A stretch of 64,000 bases of DNA from Flavobacterium sp. 102 (GCF_003634615.1 NZ_RBKX01000001.1:2604001-2668000), one strand, 5' to 3'. Shown: positions 26,750 through 35,160, numbered from the stretch's first letter. A program made the numbers and translations. Notes: generated from the sequence alone by a model not told the origin.

Positions 26750-27451
26750 CTACTTCTTGATTTTTTCTAAGATATCATTCATCATCTCAATCTGCACTTT
26801 CTGAATTTCGATTAACTCTTGTTGTTGGTGCATGATTAAATGGTCTACTTTCTCATCGAGCATTCTGATTTCGAGTTCTGATTTTAGATTAATCATATAG
26901 TCTTTCTTGGCGCGGTCGCGGTCTTTTTCTTCCTGACGGTTTTGGCTCATCATAATCACCGGTGCTTGCAAGGCCGCCAAACATGACAAAATCAAGTTCA
27001 ATAAAATAAACGGATAAGGATCAAAACCTTTATTCAATAAAATGTAAACATTGGAGCCAATCCAAATCAGAATAAAGATAAAGAACGAAATGATAAACGT
27101 CCAGCTTCCGCCAAAATCGGCTACTTTATCGGCTATCAATTGACCAAAAGTACGATTGTCAGGTTCGTCTTGAACTTTAGACACAAAGGACTTATCAGCT
27201 GTTAATGATTTGATTACATTTTTCTGCAAATCTGATAATTCACCTACTTCCGATTGCAAAAATTTAGCAATGTATTTTTCTCTGTACACATTGAGTTCAC
27301 TGCTGGCAATGCAACCTTCGCTAGTAAAATCAGGATGGTCATTTTTGATTAAATCGAAGATTGAAGTCCGAATAGATTTTACCCAAACTCTTTCACTATT
27401 GGGAAACTCAGCACCGGAAATTACGCTTTTAAAAGTGGGTTTTGAACTCAT
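26750..27451 (-). CDS. DUF1003 membrane protein
   Basis: A 233-residue protein with a soluble N-terminus, two adjacent membrane helices (SWTFIISFFIFILIWIG and FILLNLILSCLAALQ) and the DUF1003 signature APVIMMSQNRQEEKDR, followed by a helical C-terminal coiled-coil-like tail. Function unknown. It is monocistronic. Confidence 0.92.
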   Translation of the reverse strand: MSSKPTFKSVISGAEFPNSERVWVKSIRTSIFDLIKNDHPDFTSEGCIASSELNVYREKYIAKFLQSEVGELSDLQKNVIKSLTADKSFVSKVQDEPDNRTFGQLIADKVADFGGSWTFIISFFIFILIWIGSNVYILLNKGFDPYPFILLNLILSCLAALQAPVIMMSQNRQEEKDRDRAKKDYMINLKSELEIRMLDEKVDHLIMHQQQELIEIQKVQIEMMNDILEKIKK

Positions 27452-27518
27452 TTATTTGGTTTAAAATTAGTTTAAAGGTTTCAATAGTTTTTATTCCTTC
27501 CAACAAATTTAAACAATG

Positions 27519-28064
27519 TTAAACTCCATTAAACATTTCCAACAATTTATTAACGGTATTCCAATTTCGCGTCGTAGAAACCACATTCATGCTTTTCTCT
27601 ATCCATTTGTTATCCAAACGGGTTTTGGCGGGAGAAACGTCATATTTCAGGTAAATTCTTTTGCCGTCGAGCTGGATTTCATCGGGTTTGATGAAGTTTA
27701 AATTGAGTTGGGTAATCATATTCTCCGGCAATTCGGAAGAGATAAACGACACATACAATTTTTTTAAATCGACTCCATCTTCATTAAGGAATAAATTTCT
27801 ATCCAAACACGCTTGTAAATCTTCTTTGCCAATGACAATCACCGGAACATCGTGTCCGAACTCTTTGAAAATTTCCTGCTTGATGAGGAAACCAACTTTC
27901 CCCGGACTTTCTTCTTCGGTATCGACAAACACATTCCCCGATTGGATATAGGTCACGACATTGGTAAACCCAATGCCTTCGAGTGCTTTTTTCAAAGCGA
28001 CCATATTAATCATTTTGTGACCGGAGACGTTGATGCCGCGGAGAAGGGCTAAGTGGGTTTTCAT
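27519..28064 (-). CDS. DUF1697 protein
   Basis: A 181-residue protein starting MKTHLALLRGINVSGHKMIN, which is the DUF1697 signature, with TYIQSGNVFVDTEE following. The reading frame extends upstream to 28151, but the conserved start is at 28064, 1 bp after the stop of the Roco gene. Function unknown. The short gap suggests read-through from the Roco gene. Confidence 0.93.
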   Translation of the reverse strand: MKTHLALLRGINVSGHKMINMVALKKALEGIGFTNVVTYIQSGNVFVDTEEESPGKVGFLIKQEIFKEFGHDVPVIVIGKEDLQACLDRNLFLNEDGVDLKKLYVSFISSELPENMITQLNLNFIKPDEIQLDGKRIYLKYDVSPAKTRLDNKWIEKSMNVVSTTRNWNTVNKLLEMFNGV

Positions 28065-28065
28065 A

Positions 28066-31000
28066 TTAATTAATTTTCTTTTTTCTATGTAAGTCAATAA
28101 AGGAATTCTCTTTTGAAGGATCAAAATTTCTCTCATACCACATTTTTCCAATTAGAGCATTCCATATAAATGCTAAAACCAAACCTATCCATTTAAACCA
28201 TTCTCCGTCTTTAAATTTATCCCAATCATCATTATTCATTATAAAGGTATTTTCATTGACATATATACTAATAATGGACGCTGTTAAAAGCAGAGAAATT
28301 GCAAATATGAAGTTTGACCTATTTTTCCAGCTTTTTACTGCTTTTTTTTCAACTTCACTCAATCCTATTTTCAAATGTTCTTTTTCTTCTTTAATTGGAT
28401 TAACATTTTGAGTTTCTATCTTATTTTCACTACCAATAATCCCAGCATTAACTGGAGCATTAAAATTATAAATCACTGAATTATCCGCTTTTTTCTCTTT
28501 ATCCATTAGTATTTTCTTATCAATTAAATGACAATATTCTATGTCTTTGTTTTTTTTATTTTGCCCATTCTCATTTATAAAATTTATTTCTGATAAATCT
28601 TCATTCTTCTTTAACTCTTTCCATTCAATAAAAAATTCCCCATCAATACTCACTTGAACATTAAAGAAATTTGACTCCCATCTATATCTATTATCCCAAT
28701 TTCTAGCCTCAAACTCTTGCAGATATCCTTCATATTCTTGAATTCGTTCTGAAAAATGAGGTGAATAATCGACATCATTTTCATCCATTACATCAATCCA
28801 TCTTTTACTTCTATGATTATCAAAATTTCTTTTAGGAGAAGAAATATCTTCTGGTAAATCTAAAATAAAATCTACTATTTCTTTTTGTAACTCAATATTT
28901 TTATTCTCTTTGTCTGGAAACAGTTCTATTGTTTGTGTCTCTCTTATAAATTGTATCATTAAAATTGAATCATCTTTTTTAATAATAATGCCATTTCTCC
29001 AAAACCTATATTCTTTTTGTTCTCTACTAACGTAATTCCCGTACTTTGAAAATATTTTTAGCATCGCAATACTCATCAAATAATTGTCAGCTATAATTTT
29101 AATATTACAACGATTAAATATCTGCTCTTGAAAATCAATGATGTATGGACTCTTATCTTTTAAATATTGGGGAATAAAATATGTGTTTTTTTCTTCAGCT
29201 ATTTCAAAAACTAAGTTGAATTTTTTTAATAATAAAATAACATCTTCTATACTTAATTGCAAAGAATTGGCATTAATAGATTTTTCAATTTCTGCTTTTG
29301 TCAATCTATCTTTTTTTTCCTTACTTAGTACTTTCTCATATAGTAAATCTAGTAATACTTGCGGTTTACAAAAGATTTTATCGGGTATAAGTTCAGAAAA
29401 ATAAAGTAACATTCCCATATTATGAAATACTTTCATAGCCGCAGTAACATTATCTTTGTGAGGTCTGTTATTTATCTCATCAATAATTACAAAATCTTTA
29501 TTCATTTCTTGAATTCTCTTCCAGAATACATCATAAAAAGAAGGATAATTAAATTTTGAAATTATTGTCTCCGCTAATTCAAAAAATAGTTCTTTAAAAC
29601 TTTCTATTCTTTGTGAAGTTAATAAGCTAATACTCGAATAGTTTAAGTTCAAAGTTTGAAATTTACTCGCAAGTTCAAATTGATTTAGACTAGATACTGT
29701 ATTTGGAGGATTATTAAGGTCTATTTTGTTTTCAAGAATTATCACTTCTTCCTTTACTGATTTAAGATTCAACTGTTCAACAGTTCTTAACCAATAATTT
29801 AAATCATAAAATTGGTTTTCAACTTTATCATTATTTCTTGCTATATCTTTTCCCCATAAAACAATATTTAAGGCATTTGGACTAAAAAAGAGTTTATGCG
29901 TTGCATGAAAATATTCCTGTCCACCAAAGTCCCAAAAATGAAAGTCAATGTTATTTAATTTTAGTTGCTTATATTCGATACCGTGTGTAGTCTGACTATC
30001 CGTTAACAAAACACTTCTAGCAAAGTAACGTAAAAGACTTGTTTTACCCATGTTTGAATTTCCTAATAAGAGAACTTTAATATTCTTAAACGGAACTTTT
30101 TCTTTAGAGTCTTCAGCATATTGTTTTATGGCTTCCCAACCAGCTTCTACTATAGTTGGAGCAAAATCAATTTCAATTTTTTTATTTCCCTGTAAATCAA
30201 CTTTCTTTAAATTATCTAATTTTAAGATATCAGTTATATCGGAAACATTATTATTATTAATTTTCAATCTAGTCAATAATGACAAGTCTTTTAGATGTGA
30301 AATGTCAACAATCTGATTTATAGAGATATCTAAATAATTTAATTTAATCAAACTTCTCAATGGTGAAACATCATTAATCTTATTATCCTGTAGCCATAAT
30401 TTCTCGAGAGATTTTAACTCACTTAAAACAGAAATATCTAAAACTTTATTATGTGTTAGATTCAATCTCTTTAAATTTTCTAAGTTCTTTAAAAATGAAA
30501 TATCTTCAAGGTCATTAAACATTAAGGTTAATTCTTCAAGATGTGAAAAGTGAAGTAAAAAATTGAAATTGGGCTTATAATTATAACTACTAACATAACT
30601 AATATCTAGACTTTTTAAATTTTTTATATCTTTTAAAAAGGAAATATCAAGACAAGGATTTTTGCCGAATTTTAGGATCTCTAAATGTTTTAGTTCTTTG
30701 AGAATATCAAAATTCGCAATATGGTTTTGAGTTACGTCTAATTCAATTAAATATTCTAAATCTATAATTGGTGCTAAATCCTCAATGAGATTGTTACTAA
30801 TATTTAAAACAATTATACTTTTTGTTTTTTTAAGGAATGATAAATTTCGAATCTTACAACTGCTTAAATTTAAATAAGCAATCTTTCTAAATTCTTCTAA
30901 AAAATTAAAATCTTCAATTATTAATTCGCTTAAATCTAAACCTGTAATTTCATTTTCAGCGTTAGTTTCAAAAGTGTAATACTTATTCCAAACATTAAAA

Positions 31001-31083
31001 GATTTTCTTTGTTTAATATCAAATAATTCAATGCCTAACTTATTCTGTAGCTTTAAAACACTTTCTGGCTTCATAAAAATCAT
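28066..31083 (-). CDS. Roco protein: LRR, Roc GTPase, COR, C-terminal membrane helices
   Basis: A protein of about 1005 residues. Residues about 20-315 are SDS22-type leucine-rich repeats (LKRLNLTHNKVLDISVLSEL). The Roc GTPase follows with P-loop LLLGNSNMGKTSLL, switch II FWDFGGQEYFHATH and G4 LENKIDLNN. The COR domain (VFHNMGMLLYFSE) and a charged linker come next, then two membrane helices near the C-terminus (FIFAISLLLTASIISIYV and WIGLVLAFIWNALIG). All G motifs are intact, so it should bind GTP. The start at 31083 (or 31074) is favoured by a -7 box at 31091-31098; the upstream extension reads a REP palindrome. Base composition is clearly AT-richer than neighbours, suggesting transfer. Its role is unknown. 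Confidence 0.9.
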   Translation of the reverse strand: MIFMKPESVLKLQNKLGIELFDIKQRKSFNVWNKYYTFETNAENEITGLDLSELIIEDFNFLEEFRKIAYLNLSSCKIRNLSFLKKTKSIIVLNISNNLIEDLAPIIDLEYLIELDVTQNHIANFDILKELKHLEILKFGKNPCLDISFLKDIKNLKSLDISYVSSYNYKPNFNFLLHFSHLEELTLMFNDLEDISFLKNLENLKRLNLTHNKVLDISVLSELKSLEKLWLQDNKINDVSPLRSLIKLNYLDISINQIVDISHLKDLSLLTRLKINNNNVSDITDILKLDNLKKVDLQGNKKIEIDFAPTIVEAGWEAIKQYAEDSKEKVPFKNIKVLLLGNSNMGKTSLLRYFARSVLLTDSQTTHGIEYKQLKLNNIDFHFWDFGGQEYFHATHKLFFSPNALNIVLWGKDIARNNDKVENQFYDLNYWLRTVEQLNLKSVKEEVIILENKIDLNNPPNTVSSLNQFELASKFQTLNLNYSSISLLTSQRIESFKELFFELAETIISKFNYPSFYDVFWKRIQEMNKDFVIIDEINNRPHKDNVTAAMKVFHNMGMLLYFSELIPDKIFCKPQVLLDLLYEKVLSKEKKDRLTKAEIEKSINANSLQLSIEDVILLLKKFNLVFEIAEEKNTYFIPQYLKDKSPYIIDFQEQIFNRCNIKIIADNYLMSIAMLKIFSKYGNYVSREQKEYRFWRNGIIIKKDDSILMIQFIRETQTIELFPDKENKNIELQKEIVDFILDLPEDISSPKRNFDNHRSKRWIDVMDENDVDYSPHFSERIQEYEGYLQEFEARNWDNRYRWESNFFNVQVSIDGEFFIEWKELKKNEDLSEINFINENGQNKKNKDIEYCHLIDKKILMDKEKKADNSVIYNFNAPVNAGIIGSENKIETQNVNPIKEEKEHLKIGLSEVEKKAVKSWKNRSNFIFAISLLLTASIISIYVNENTFIMNNDDWDKFKDGEWFKWIGLVLAFIWNALIGKMWYERNFDPSKENSFIDLHRKKKIN

Positions 31084-31090
31084 ATTTCCC

Positions 31091-31098
31091 CAAATATA
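31091..31098 (-). promoter_or_regulatory. -7 box of the Roco gene
   Basis: TATATTTG on the minus strand, 8 bp before the ATG at 31083. Candidate TTGs lie at 11 and 14 bp, shorter than usual. It supports a short leader and excludes the longer upstream start. Confidence 0.4.
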
Positions 31099-31147
31099 AT
31101 AATTTCCTACAACAACTGTTAAAATATCTATCGTGTGTTGATTCACC

Positions 31148-31175
31148 GTAGAGACGCGATTAATCGCGTCTCTAC
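31148..31175. repeat. REP-like 28-bp perfect palindrome, upstream of the Roco gene
   Basis: A perfect palindrome whose half is GTAGAGACGCGATT. It begins with GTAG on each strand, the tetranucleotide recognised by REP-associated transposases. It falls in the extended reading frame upstream of the Roco gene. Confidence 0.92.
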
Positions 31176-31263
31176 ACACAAATGCATGACCAAAAGCCAA
31201 TTAAATATCTATAATAAATGATCTGTGGAGACACAATCTGTGGAGACGCGATTTGTACGATTT

Positions 31264-31291
31264 GTAGAGACGCGATTAATCGCGTCTCTAC
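31264..31291. repeat. REP-like 28-bp perfect palindrome, second copy
   Basis: Identical to the copy at 31148-31175. The 40 bp before it carry decayed fragments of the same family (TGGAGACGCGATTTG). Confidence 0.92.
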
Positions 31292-31389
31292 ATCCCTATT
31301 TTGCAGAACTATTGCTCTAAATAAGGACATTAATTGTCTTCACCAGGGATTTGGTTTTCCTATTTAGGGAATTGGTTTCCATGAATGCT

Positions 31390-31417
31390 GTAAAGACTCG
31401 ATTAATCGCGTCTCTAC
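31390..31417. repeat. REP-like palindrome with mismatches, third copy
   Basis: Same family with changes in the left arm (GTAAAGACTCGATT) and an intact right arm. The 480-bp stretch 31084-31564 holds these three copies, the terminator at 31523 and no gene I can support. Confidence 0.8.
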
Positions 31418-31522
31418 AATCCAATTTAAGGGAATGCGTTTTCTTGGGAAGGAATATTGTTCTCTTTTTCAGTGAATTAATTCCCTTCGGATGGAAACCG
31501 GTTATAACATTTAGAGCAAAAA

Positions 31523-31546
31523 AAACCAGCTCGATGGAGCTGGTTT
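31523..31546 (-). terminator. Terminator of the 153-residue gene
   Basis: A 10-bp stem (AAACCAGCTC and GAGCTGGTTT) with loop GATG, followed by T on the minus strand, 18 bp after the stop at 31565. Confidence 0.86.
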
Positions 31547-31564
31547 ATTAAGATTATACATTTA

Positions 31565-32026
31565 CTAAGCGGATCGTCGTCCTTGTCCTTTGAATCGCCT
31601 ACCAATTTGCTGTACTAGTTCCTTAGCATTGGCATCGGTTTTAGCCGCTATTTTAAGAAAGCTATATACTTCATCTCCTTCTTTCATAGCATCAGAACCT
31701 AAAGCTAAAATGGTATCACTCAACCCTTCTGTCAGAGCTTGTGAAGCTACTAAAATGGGATAGAGTTTATTAATTAAGGTAACATCTTTCGCAAATTCAT
31801 CTATCGGAAAGTCTCCGGGTAAACTGTTAGAAAATTGATTGGCTCCCGTGAGGTTGTCATTCACATAGTCAACACTTTTAGGACCCATTTTTCGGAATTT
31901 CTTTCTGTCTTCAGCAGAAAGGTTAATTAAAAAAGGTAAAGATACTATTGTGTCATTAATATTGGCTATAGCAGTACTCACTACGTTGTCTGCTACTTCG
32001 GCTGAGATTAAATTTTGTCTTGCCAT
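31565..32026 (-). CDS. Conserved protein of unknown function
   Basis: A 153-residue, all-helical soluble protein that I do not recognise. It begins MARQNLISAEVADNVVSTAI and ends with a basic tail (GRRFKGQGRRSA), which could bind nucleic acid or a membrane, but this is speculation. It has its own terminator and codon usage similar to the core genome, unlike the AT-rich Roco gene, although it sits between two REP-rich stretches. Confidence 0.75.
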   Translation of the reverse strand: MARQNLISAEVADNVVSTAIANINDTIVSLPFLINLSAEDRKKFRKMGPKSVDYVNDNLTGANQFSNSLPGDFPIDEFAKDVTLINKLYPILVASQALTEGLSDTILALGSDAMKEGDEVYSFLKIAAKTDANAKELVQQIGRRFKGQGRRSA

Positions 32027-32169
32027 TTTAAATAAATTTAAGAGTTAAACATTGGTAATTAGAGTGCACTTGATATGTAAAACGCAGGAATTTTACTTGT
32101 AGTATTTGGACTATGAATGTTTAACAAGAATTTAACAGCTTGATAATTAATAAATTAAATATTTTTTTC

Positions 32170-32745
32170 GTAGAGACGCGATTTATCGCGTCTCAATACA
32201 ATCCGTCAATAATTAACATAAATTAAATGGCTATAACATAAACGCGTTTTATAGAAACGCGATTTATCGCGTCTCAATACAATCCGTCAATAATTAGCAT
32301 AAATTAAATGGCTATAACATAAACGCGTTTTATAGAAACGCGATTTATCGCGTCTCAATACAATCCGTCAATAATTAGCATAAATTAAATGGCTATAACG
32401 TAAACGCGTTTTATAGAAACGCGATTTATTGCATCTCAATACAATCCCTCAATAATTTACATAAATTAAATGGCTATAACGTAAACGCGTTTTATAGAAA
32501 CGCGATTTATCGCGTCTCAATACAATCCGTCAATAATTAGCATAAATTAAATGGCTATAACGTAAACGCGTTTTATAGAAACGCGATTTATCCCATCTCA
32601 ATACAATCCCTCAATAATTAACATAAATTAAATGGCTATAACGTAAACGCGTTTTATCGCGTCTCAATACAATCCCTCAATAATTTACATAAATTAAATG
32701 GGCATTCCGTAGAGACGTCATTTACCGCGTCTCAATACAATACGT
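32170..32745. repeat. Array of 81-bp tandem repeats containing REP-like palindromes
   Basis: Units recur exactly every 81 bp at 32178, 32259, 32340, 32421, 32502 and 32583, then a shortened unit with an internal deletion near 32650 and a diverged end copy near 32709. Each unit carries a near-palindrome ACGCGATTTATCGCGT and the segment TCAATACAATCCGTCAATAA. Small differences between units (for example CCGTC and CCCTC) show independent change. The 898-bp gap 32027-32924 consists mainly of this array and the 15-bp array. Confidence 0.95.
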
Positions 32746-32788
32746 TTACAATTAACAATCTACAATCAAAGCAAATGAATGTGCCGTT

Positions 32789-32893
32789 GACGCGATTGAC
32801 AGAGATGCGATTGACAGAGACGCGATTGTCAGAGACGCGATTGTCAGAGACGCGATTGTCAGAGACGCGATTGTCAGAGACGCGATTGACAGA
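32789..32893. repeat. 15-bp tandem array derived from the palindrome half
   Basis: Seven contiguous 15-bp units GACGCGATTGTCAGA (or GACAGA variant). The last unit runs into a complete palindrome at 32892-32916. One reading frame encodes repeated VSDNR, which is a by-product and not a gene. Confidence 0.93.
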
Positions 32894-32916
32894 GACGCGA
32901 TAAATCGCGTCTCTAC
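32892..32916. repeat. REP-like palindrome downstream of the RAYT gene
   Basis: GAGACGCGAT and ATCGCGTCTC arms around AA, ending in CTAC (GTAG on the minus strand). It lies 9 bp beyond the RAYT stop. Confidence 0.88.
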
Positions 32917-32924
32917 GGACGAAT

Positions 32925-33554
32925 TTATAAATCACGATTCCATTTTTCAGGATTTGATTTAATATATTGTATCACTGCAAAATATTCATTTTTATTTCTA
33001 ATAATTCTGTCATAATACCTTGATTGCCATGCAAATTCAGGATTTATTTTACGCAATTCGAATGTTGCTCTGCCTTTAAACCAACGAATAATTTTTGGAA
33101 TACCATTTTTAAACATTGGATTATTATTTCCGGTAATTCCGCCTTTGTCAATTGATTCGGGTTGTAGAGACGCGATTAATCGCGTCTCTACGTCATCGTA
33201 ACCGGTAAAAATTAATCGCGTCTCTACGTCATCGTAATCGGTAAAAATTAATCGCGTCTCTACGTCATCATCTGAAATTATTGCTTTTTGGATTTTTATA
33301 ATGAAATGAATATGGTCCGGCATTATAATATACTCAACTATCCTAATATCTTGAAATTGAACTGCTATATTCGGTATTAATCTTTCTACAATCAATCCCA
33401 TTTCAGATAATGTCACATTCTCTGCCTCTATCTTACCAAAATATTGCATTTTACCAGCTGTACAGATTGTAATAAAATAATCACCATTACTTGAATAATC
33501 ATAGTTTGGTAACCTAGCTGATGGAATTCTATATTTATTATTGAATCTTTTCAT
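32925..33554 (-). CDS. REP-associated tyrosine transposase (RAYT, Y1_Tnp)
   Basis: A 209-residue single-strand DNA transposase of the IS200/Y1 superfamily. The start MKRFNNKYRIPSARLPNYDY is typical of the family, the metal-binding motif is IMPDHIHFII, and the C-terminal Tyr region is AWQSRYYDRIIRN with YIKSNPEKW. Between these lie three in-frame repeats of about 12 residues (DDVETRLIFTGY), encoded by a REP palindrome and a 36-bp tandem expansion, so the gene has been invaded by its own element yet stays open. I use 33554 as start because a -7 box lies just upstream and the longer frame reads another palindrome. The insertion may or may not have destroyed activity. Confidence 0.92.
   Translation of the reverse strand: MKRFNNKYRIPSARLPNYDYSSNGDYFITICTAGKMQYFGKIEAENVTLSEMGLIVERLIPNIAVQFQDIRIVEYIIMPDHIHFIIKIQKAIISDDDVETRLIFTDYDDVETRLIFTGYDDVETRLIASLQPESIDKGGITGNNNPMFKNGIPKIIRWFKGRATFELRKINPEFAWQSRYYDRIIRNKNEYFAVIQYIKSNPEKWNRDL
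33164..33282. repeat. REP palindrome and 36-bp tandem repeat inside the RAYT gene
   Basis: A perfect 28-bp palindrome at 33164-33191 overlaps the first of three 36-bp units that start at 33175, 33211 and 33247 (ATTAATCGCGTCTCTACGTC then a short spacer). Thirty-six is a multiple of three, so the transposase frame is kept and gains 12 residues per unit. Confidence 0.93.
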
Positions 33555-33559
33555 TGTAT

Positions 33560-33567
33560 CAAAAATA
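33560..33567 (-). promoter_or_regulatory. -7 box of the RAYT gene
   Basis: TATTTTTG on the minus strand, 6 bp before the ATG at 33554. No TTG at the proper distance. It supports the short start. Confidence 0.35.
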
Positions 33568-33607
33568 ATAAAAATATTACAAATATGTATTTTGATATGG
33601 TGCAATT

Positions 33608-33635
33608 GTAGAGACGCGATTAATCGCGTCTCTAC
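33608..33635. repeat. REP-like 28-bp perfect palindrome upstream of the RAYT gene
   Basis: Identical to the copies at 31148 and 31264. Together with 32892-32916 it brackets the transposase gene. Confidence 0.92.
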
Positions 33636-33694
33636 ACATAAATATCGAATAAATAATTTTTTCTTAAATCCCATCCAAGTTTTCCCCAATAGTT

Positions 33695-33702
33695 TATTTT
33701 TG
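33695..33702 (+). promoter_or_regulatory. -7 box very close to the rlmD start
   Basis: TATTTTTG ends 4 bp before the ATG at 33707. If used, the transcript would start at or near the start codon. No -33 TTG is evident. Confidence 0.35.
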
Positions 33703-33706
33703 CCCC

Positions 33707-35119
33707 ATGGGAAGAAAACAAACAAACAAAGTCATTTTTGAAAATATAACCGTTTTAGATGCCGGTGCCAAAGGCGTATCCATTGCTAAAGCGCCTGAAG
33801 GTCAAATCATTTTTATACCCAATGTCGTTCCCGGCGATGTGGTAGATGTGCAAACGCTTAAAAAACGCAAAGCCTATTTTGAAGGCAAAGCCATTAAATT
33901 TCACGAGTATTCTACTGACAGAGTTGAACCGGTTTGCCAGCACTTTGGTTCTTGCGGCGGTTGCAAATGGCAGAATATGAATTATGACAAACAATTGTTT
34001 TACAAAAACCAAGAAGTTTTCAATAACCTGAAACGCATTGGTAAAATTGAATTACCTGATTTTGAGCCGATATTAGGCTCGGAAAAGCAATTCTTCTATC
34101 GCAACAAAATGGAATTCGGGTTTTCTGACACGCGTTGGATGACCGATGCCGAGATTCAATCCGGAGTGGAATTTGACAACAAAAATGCTTTAGGTTTTCA
34201 TATTCCACGCATGTGGGACAAAATTTTAGACATTGAGAAATGTCATTTACAAGAAGATCCATCGAATGCGATTCGCAATGAAATCAAGCGTTTTGCTACC
34301 GAAAATAATTTAGAGTTTTTCAACGCGCGTAGTCATGAAGGTTTGTTGCGTACGTTGATGATTCGCACTGCTTCAACCGGAGAAATTATGGTACTGATTC
34401 AATTTTACAAAGAAGACAAAACGCAGCGCGAATTGTTGATGAATCACATTCATGCCACGTTTCCACAAATTACGTCGCTACAATATGTGATTAACGGCAA
34501 AGCCAACGATACTTTGTATGACCAAGACATTAAACTGTTTAAAGGCAGAGATTATATTTTGGAAGAAATGGAAGGTTTGCACTTTAGTATCAATGCGAAA
34601 TCGTTTTACCAAACCAATTCCGACCAAGCCTACGAATTATATAAAATCACCAGAGAATTTGCAGGTTTAACCGGTAATGAAGTGGTTTACGATTTATACA
34701 CCGGAACCGGAACTATTGCGCAATTTGTTTCCAAACAAGCGAAGAAAGTAATTGGCGTTGAAGCCGTTCCCGAAGCTATTTTTGATGCCAAAGAAAACGC
34801 CAAGCGCAATAGCATTAACAATTGTGAGTTCTATGTTGGCGACATGAAAAACGTATTCAACGATGACTTCATCGCCCAACACGGCCAACCGGATGTGATT
34901 ATTACCGATCCGCCAAGAGACGGCATGCACAAAGACGTCGTAGAACAAATTCTGAAAATCGCTCCGGATAAAGTGGTTTATGTTAGTTGTAATTCGGCTA
35001 CACAAGCGCGCGACTTGGCTTTAATGGACGAAAAATACAAAGTAACACGTGTTCGTCCGGTAGATATGTTTCCGCAGACACATCACGTGGAAAATGTTGT
35101 ACTTTTGGAAAGAAGATAA
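33707..35119 (+). CDS. rlmD: 23S rRNA (uracil-5-)-methyltransferase RlmD family
   Basis: A 470-residue TrmA/RlmD-type enzyme that methylates uracil C5 in 23S rRNA using S-adenosylmethionine. The N-terminal TRAM-like domain is followed by iron-sulphur Cys residues in VCQHFGSCGGCKWQN and a further Cys in IEKCHLQ. The methyltransferase domain has VVYDLYTGTGTIAQFV, the DPPRDG motif and catalytic Cys in YVSCNSATQARDL. All residues are intact. It lies divergent from the RAYT gene. The exact target uridine is assigned only by family. Confidence 0.95.
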   Translation: MGRKQTNKVIFENITVLDAGAKGVSIAKAPEGQIIFIPNVVPGDVVDVQTLKKRKAYFEGKAIKFHEYSTDRVEPVCQHFGSCGGCKWQNMNYDKQLFYKNQEVFNNLKRIGKIELPDFEPILGSEKQFFYRNKMEFGFSDTRWMTDAEIQSGVEFDNKNALGFHIPRMWDKILDIEKCHLQEDPSNAIRNEIKRFATENNLEFFNARSHEGLLRTLMIRTASTGEIMVLIQFYKEDKTQRELLMNHIHATFPQITSLQYVINGKANDTLYDQDIKLFKGRDYILEEMEGLHFSINAKSFYQTNSDQAYELYKITREFAGLTGNEVVYDLYTGTGTIAQFVSKQAKKVIGVEAVPEAIFDAKENAKRNSINNCEFYVGDMKNVFNDDFIAQHGQPDVIITDPPRDGMHKDVVEQILKIAPDKVVYVSCNSATQARDLALMDEKYKVTRVRPVDMFPQTHHVENVVLLERR

Positions 35120-35160
35120 AAGAATTACGAATTAGTAATTACGAATTACGATTTGCTGCT

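Noticed and set aside
31351..31551. 66-residue plus-strand frame
   Set aside because: Covers a decayed REP copy and a terminator; no coding features.
32170..32745. CRISPR array
   Set aside because: Units are contiguous 81-bp repeats without unique spacers, and no cas genes are near.
32732..32935. 67-residue open frame with repeated VSDNR
   Set aside because: It is a translation of the 15-bp tandem array and has no other content.
31148..33635. REP palindromes as intrinsic terminators
   Set aside because: They lack the T run after the stem and occur inside coding sequence.
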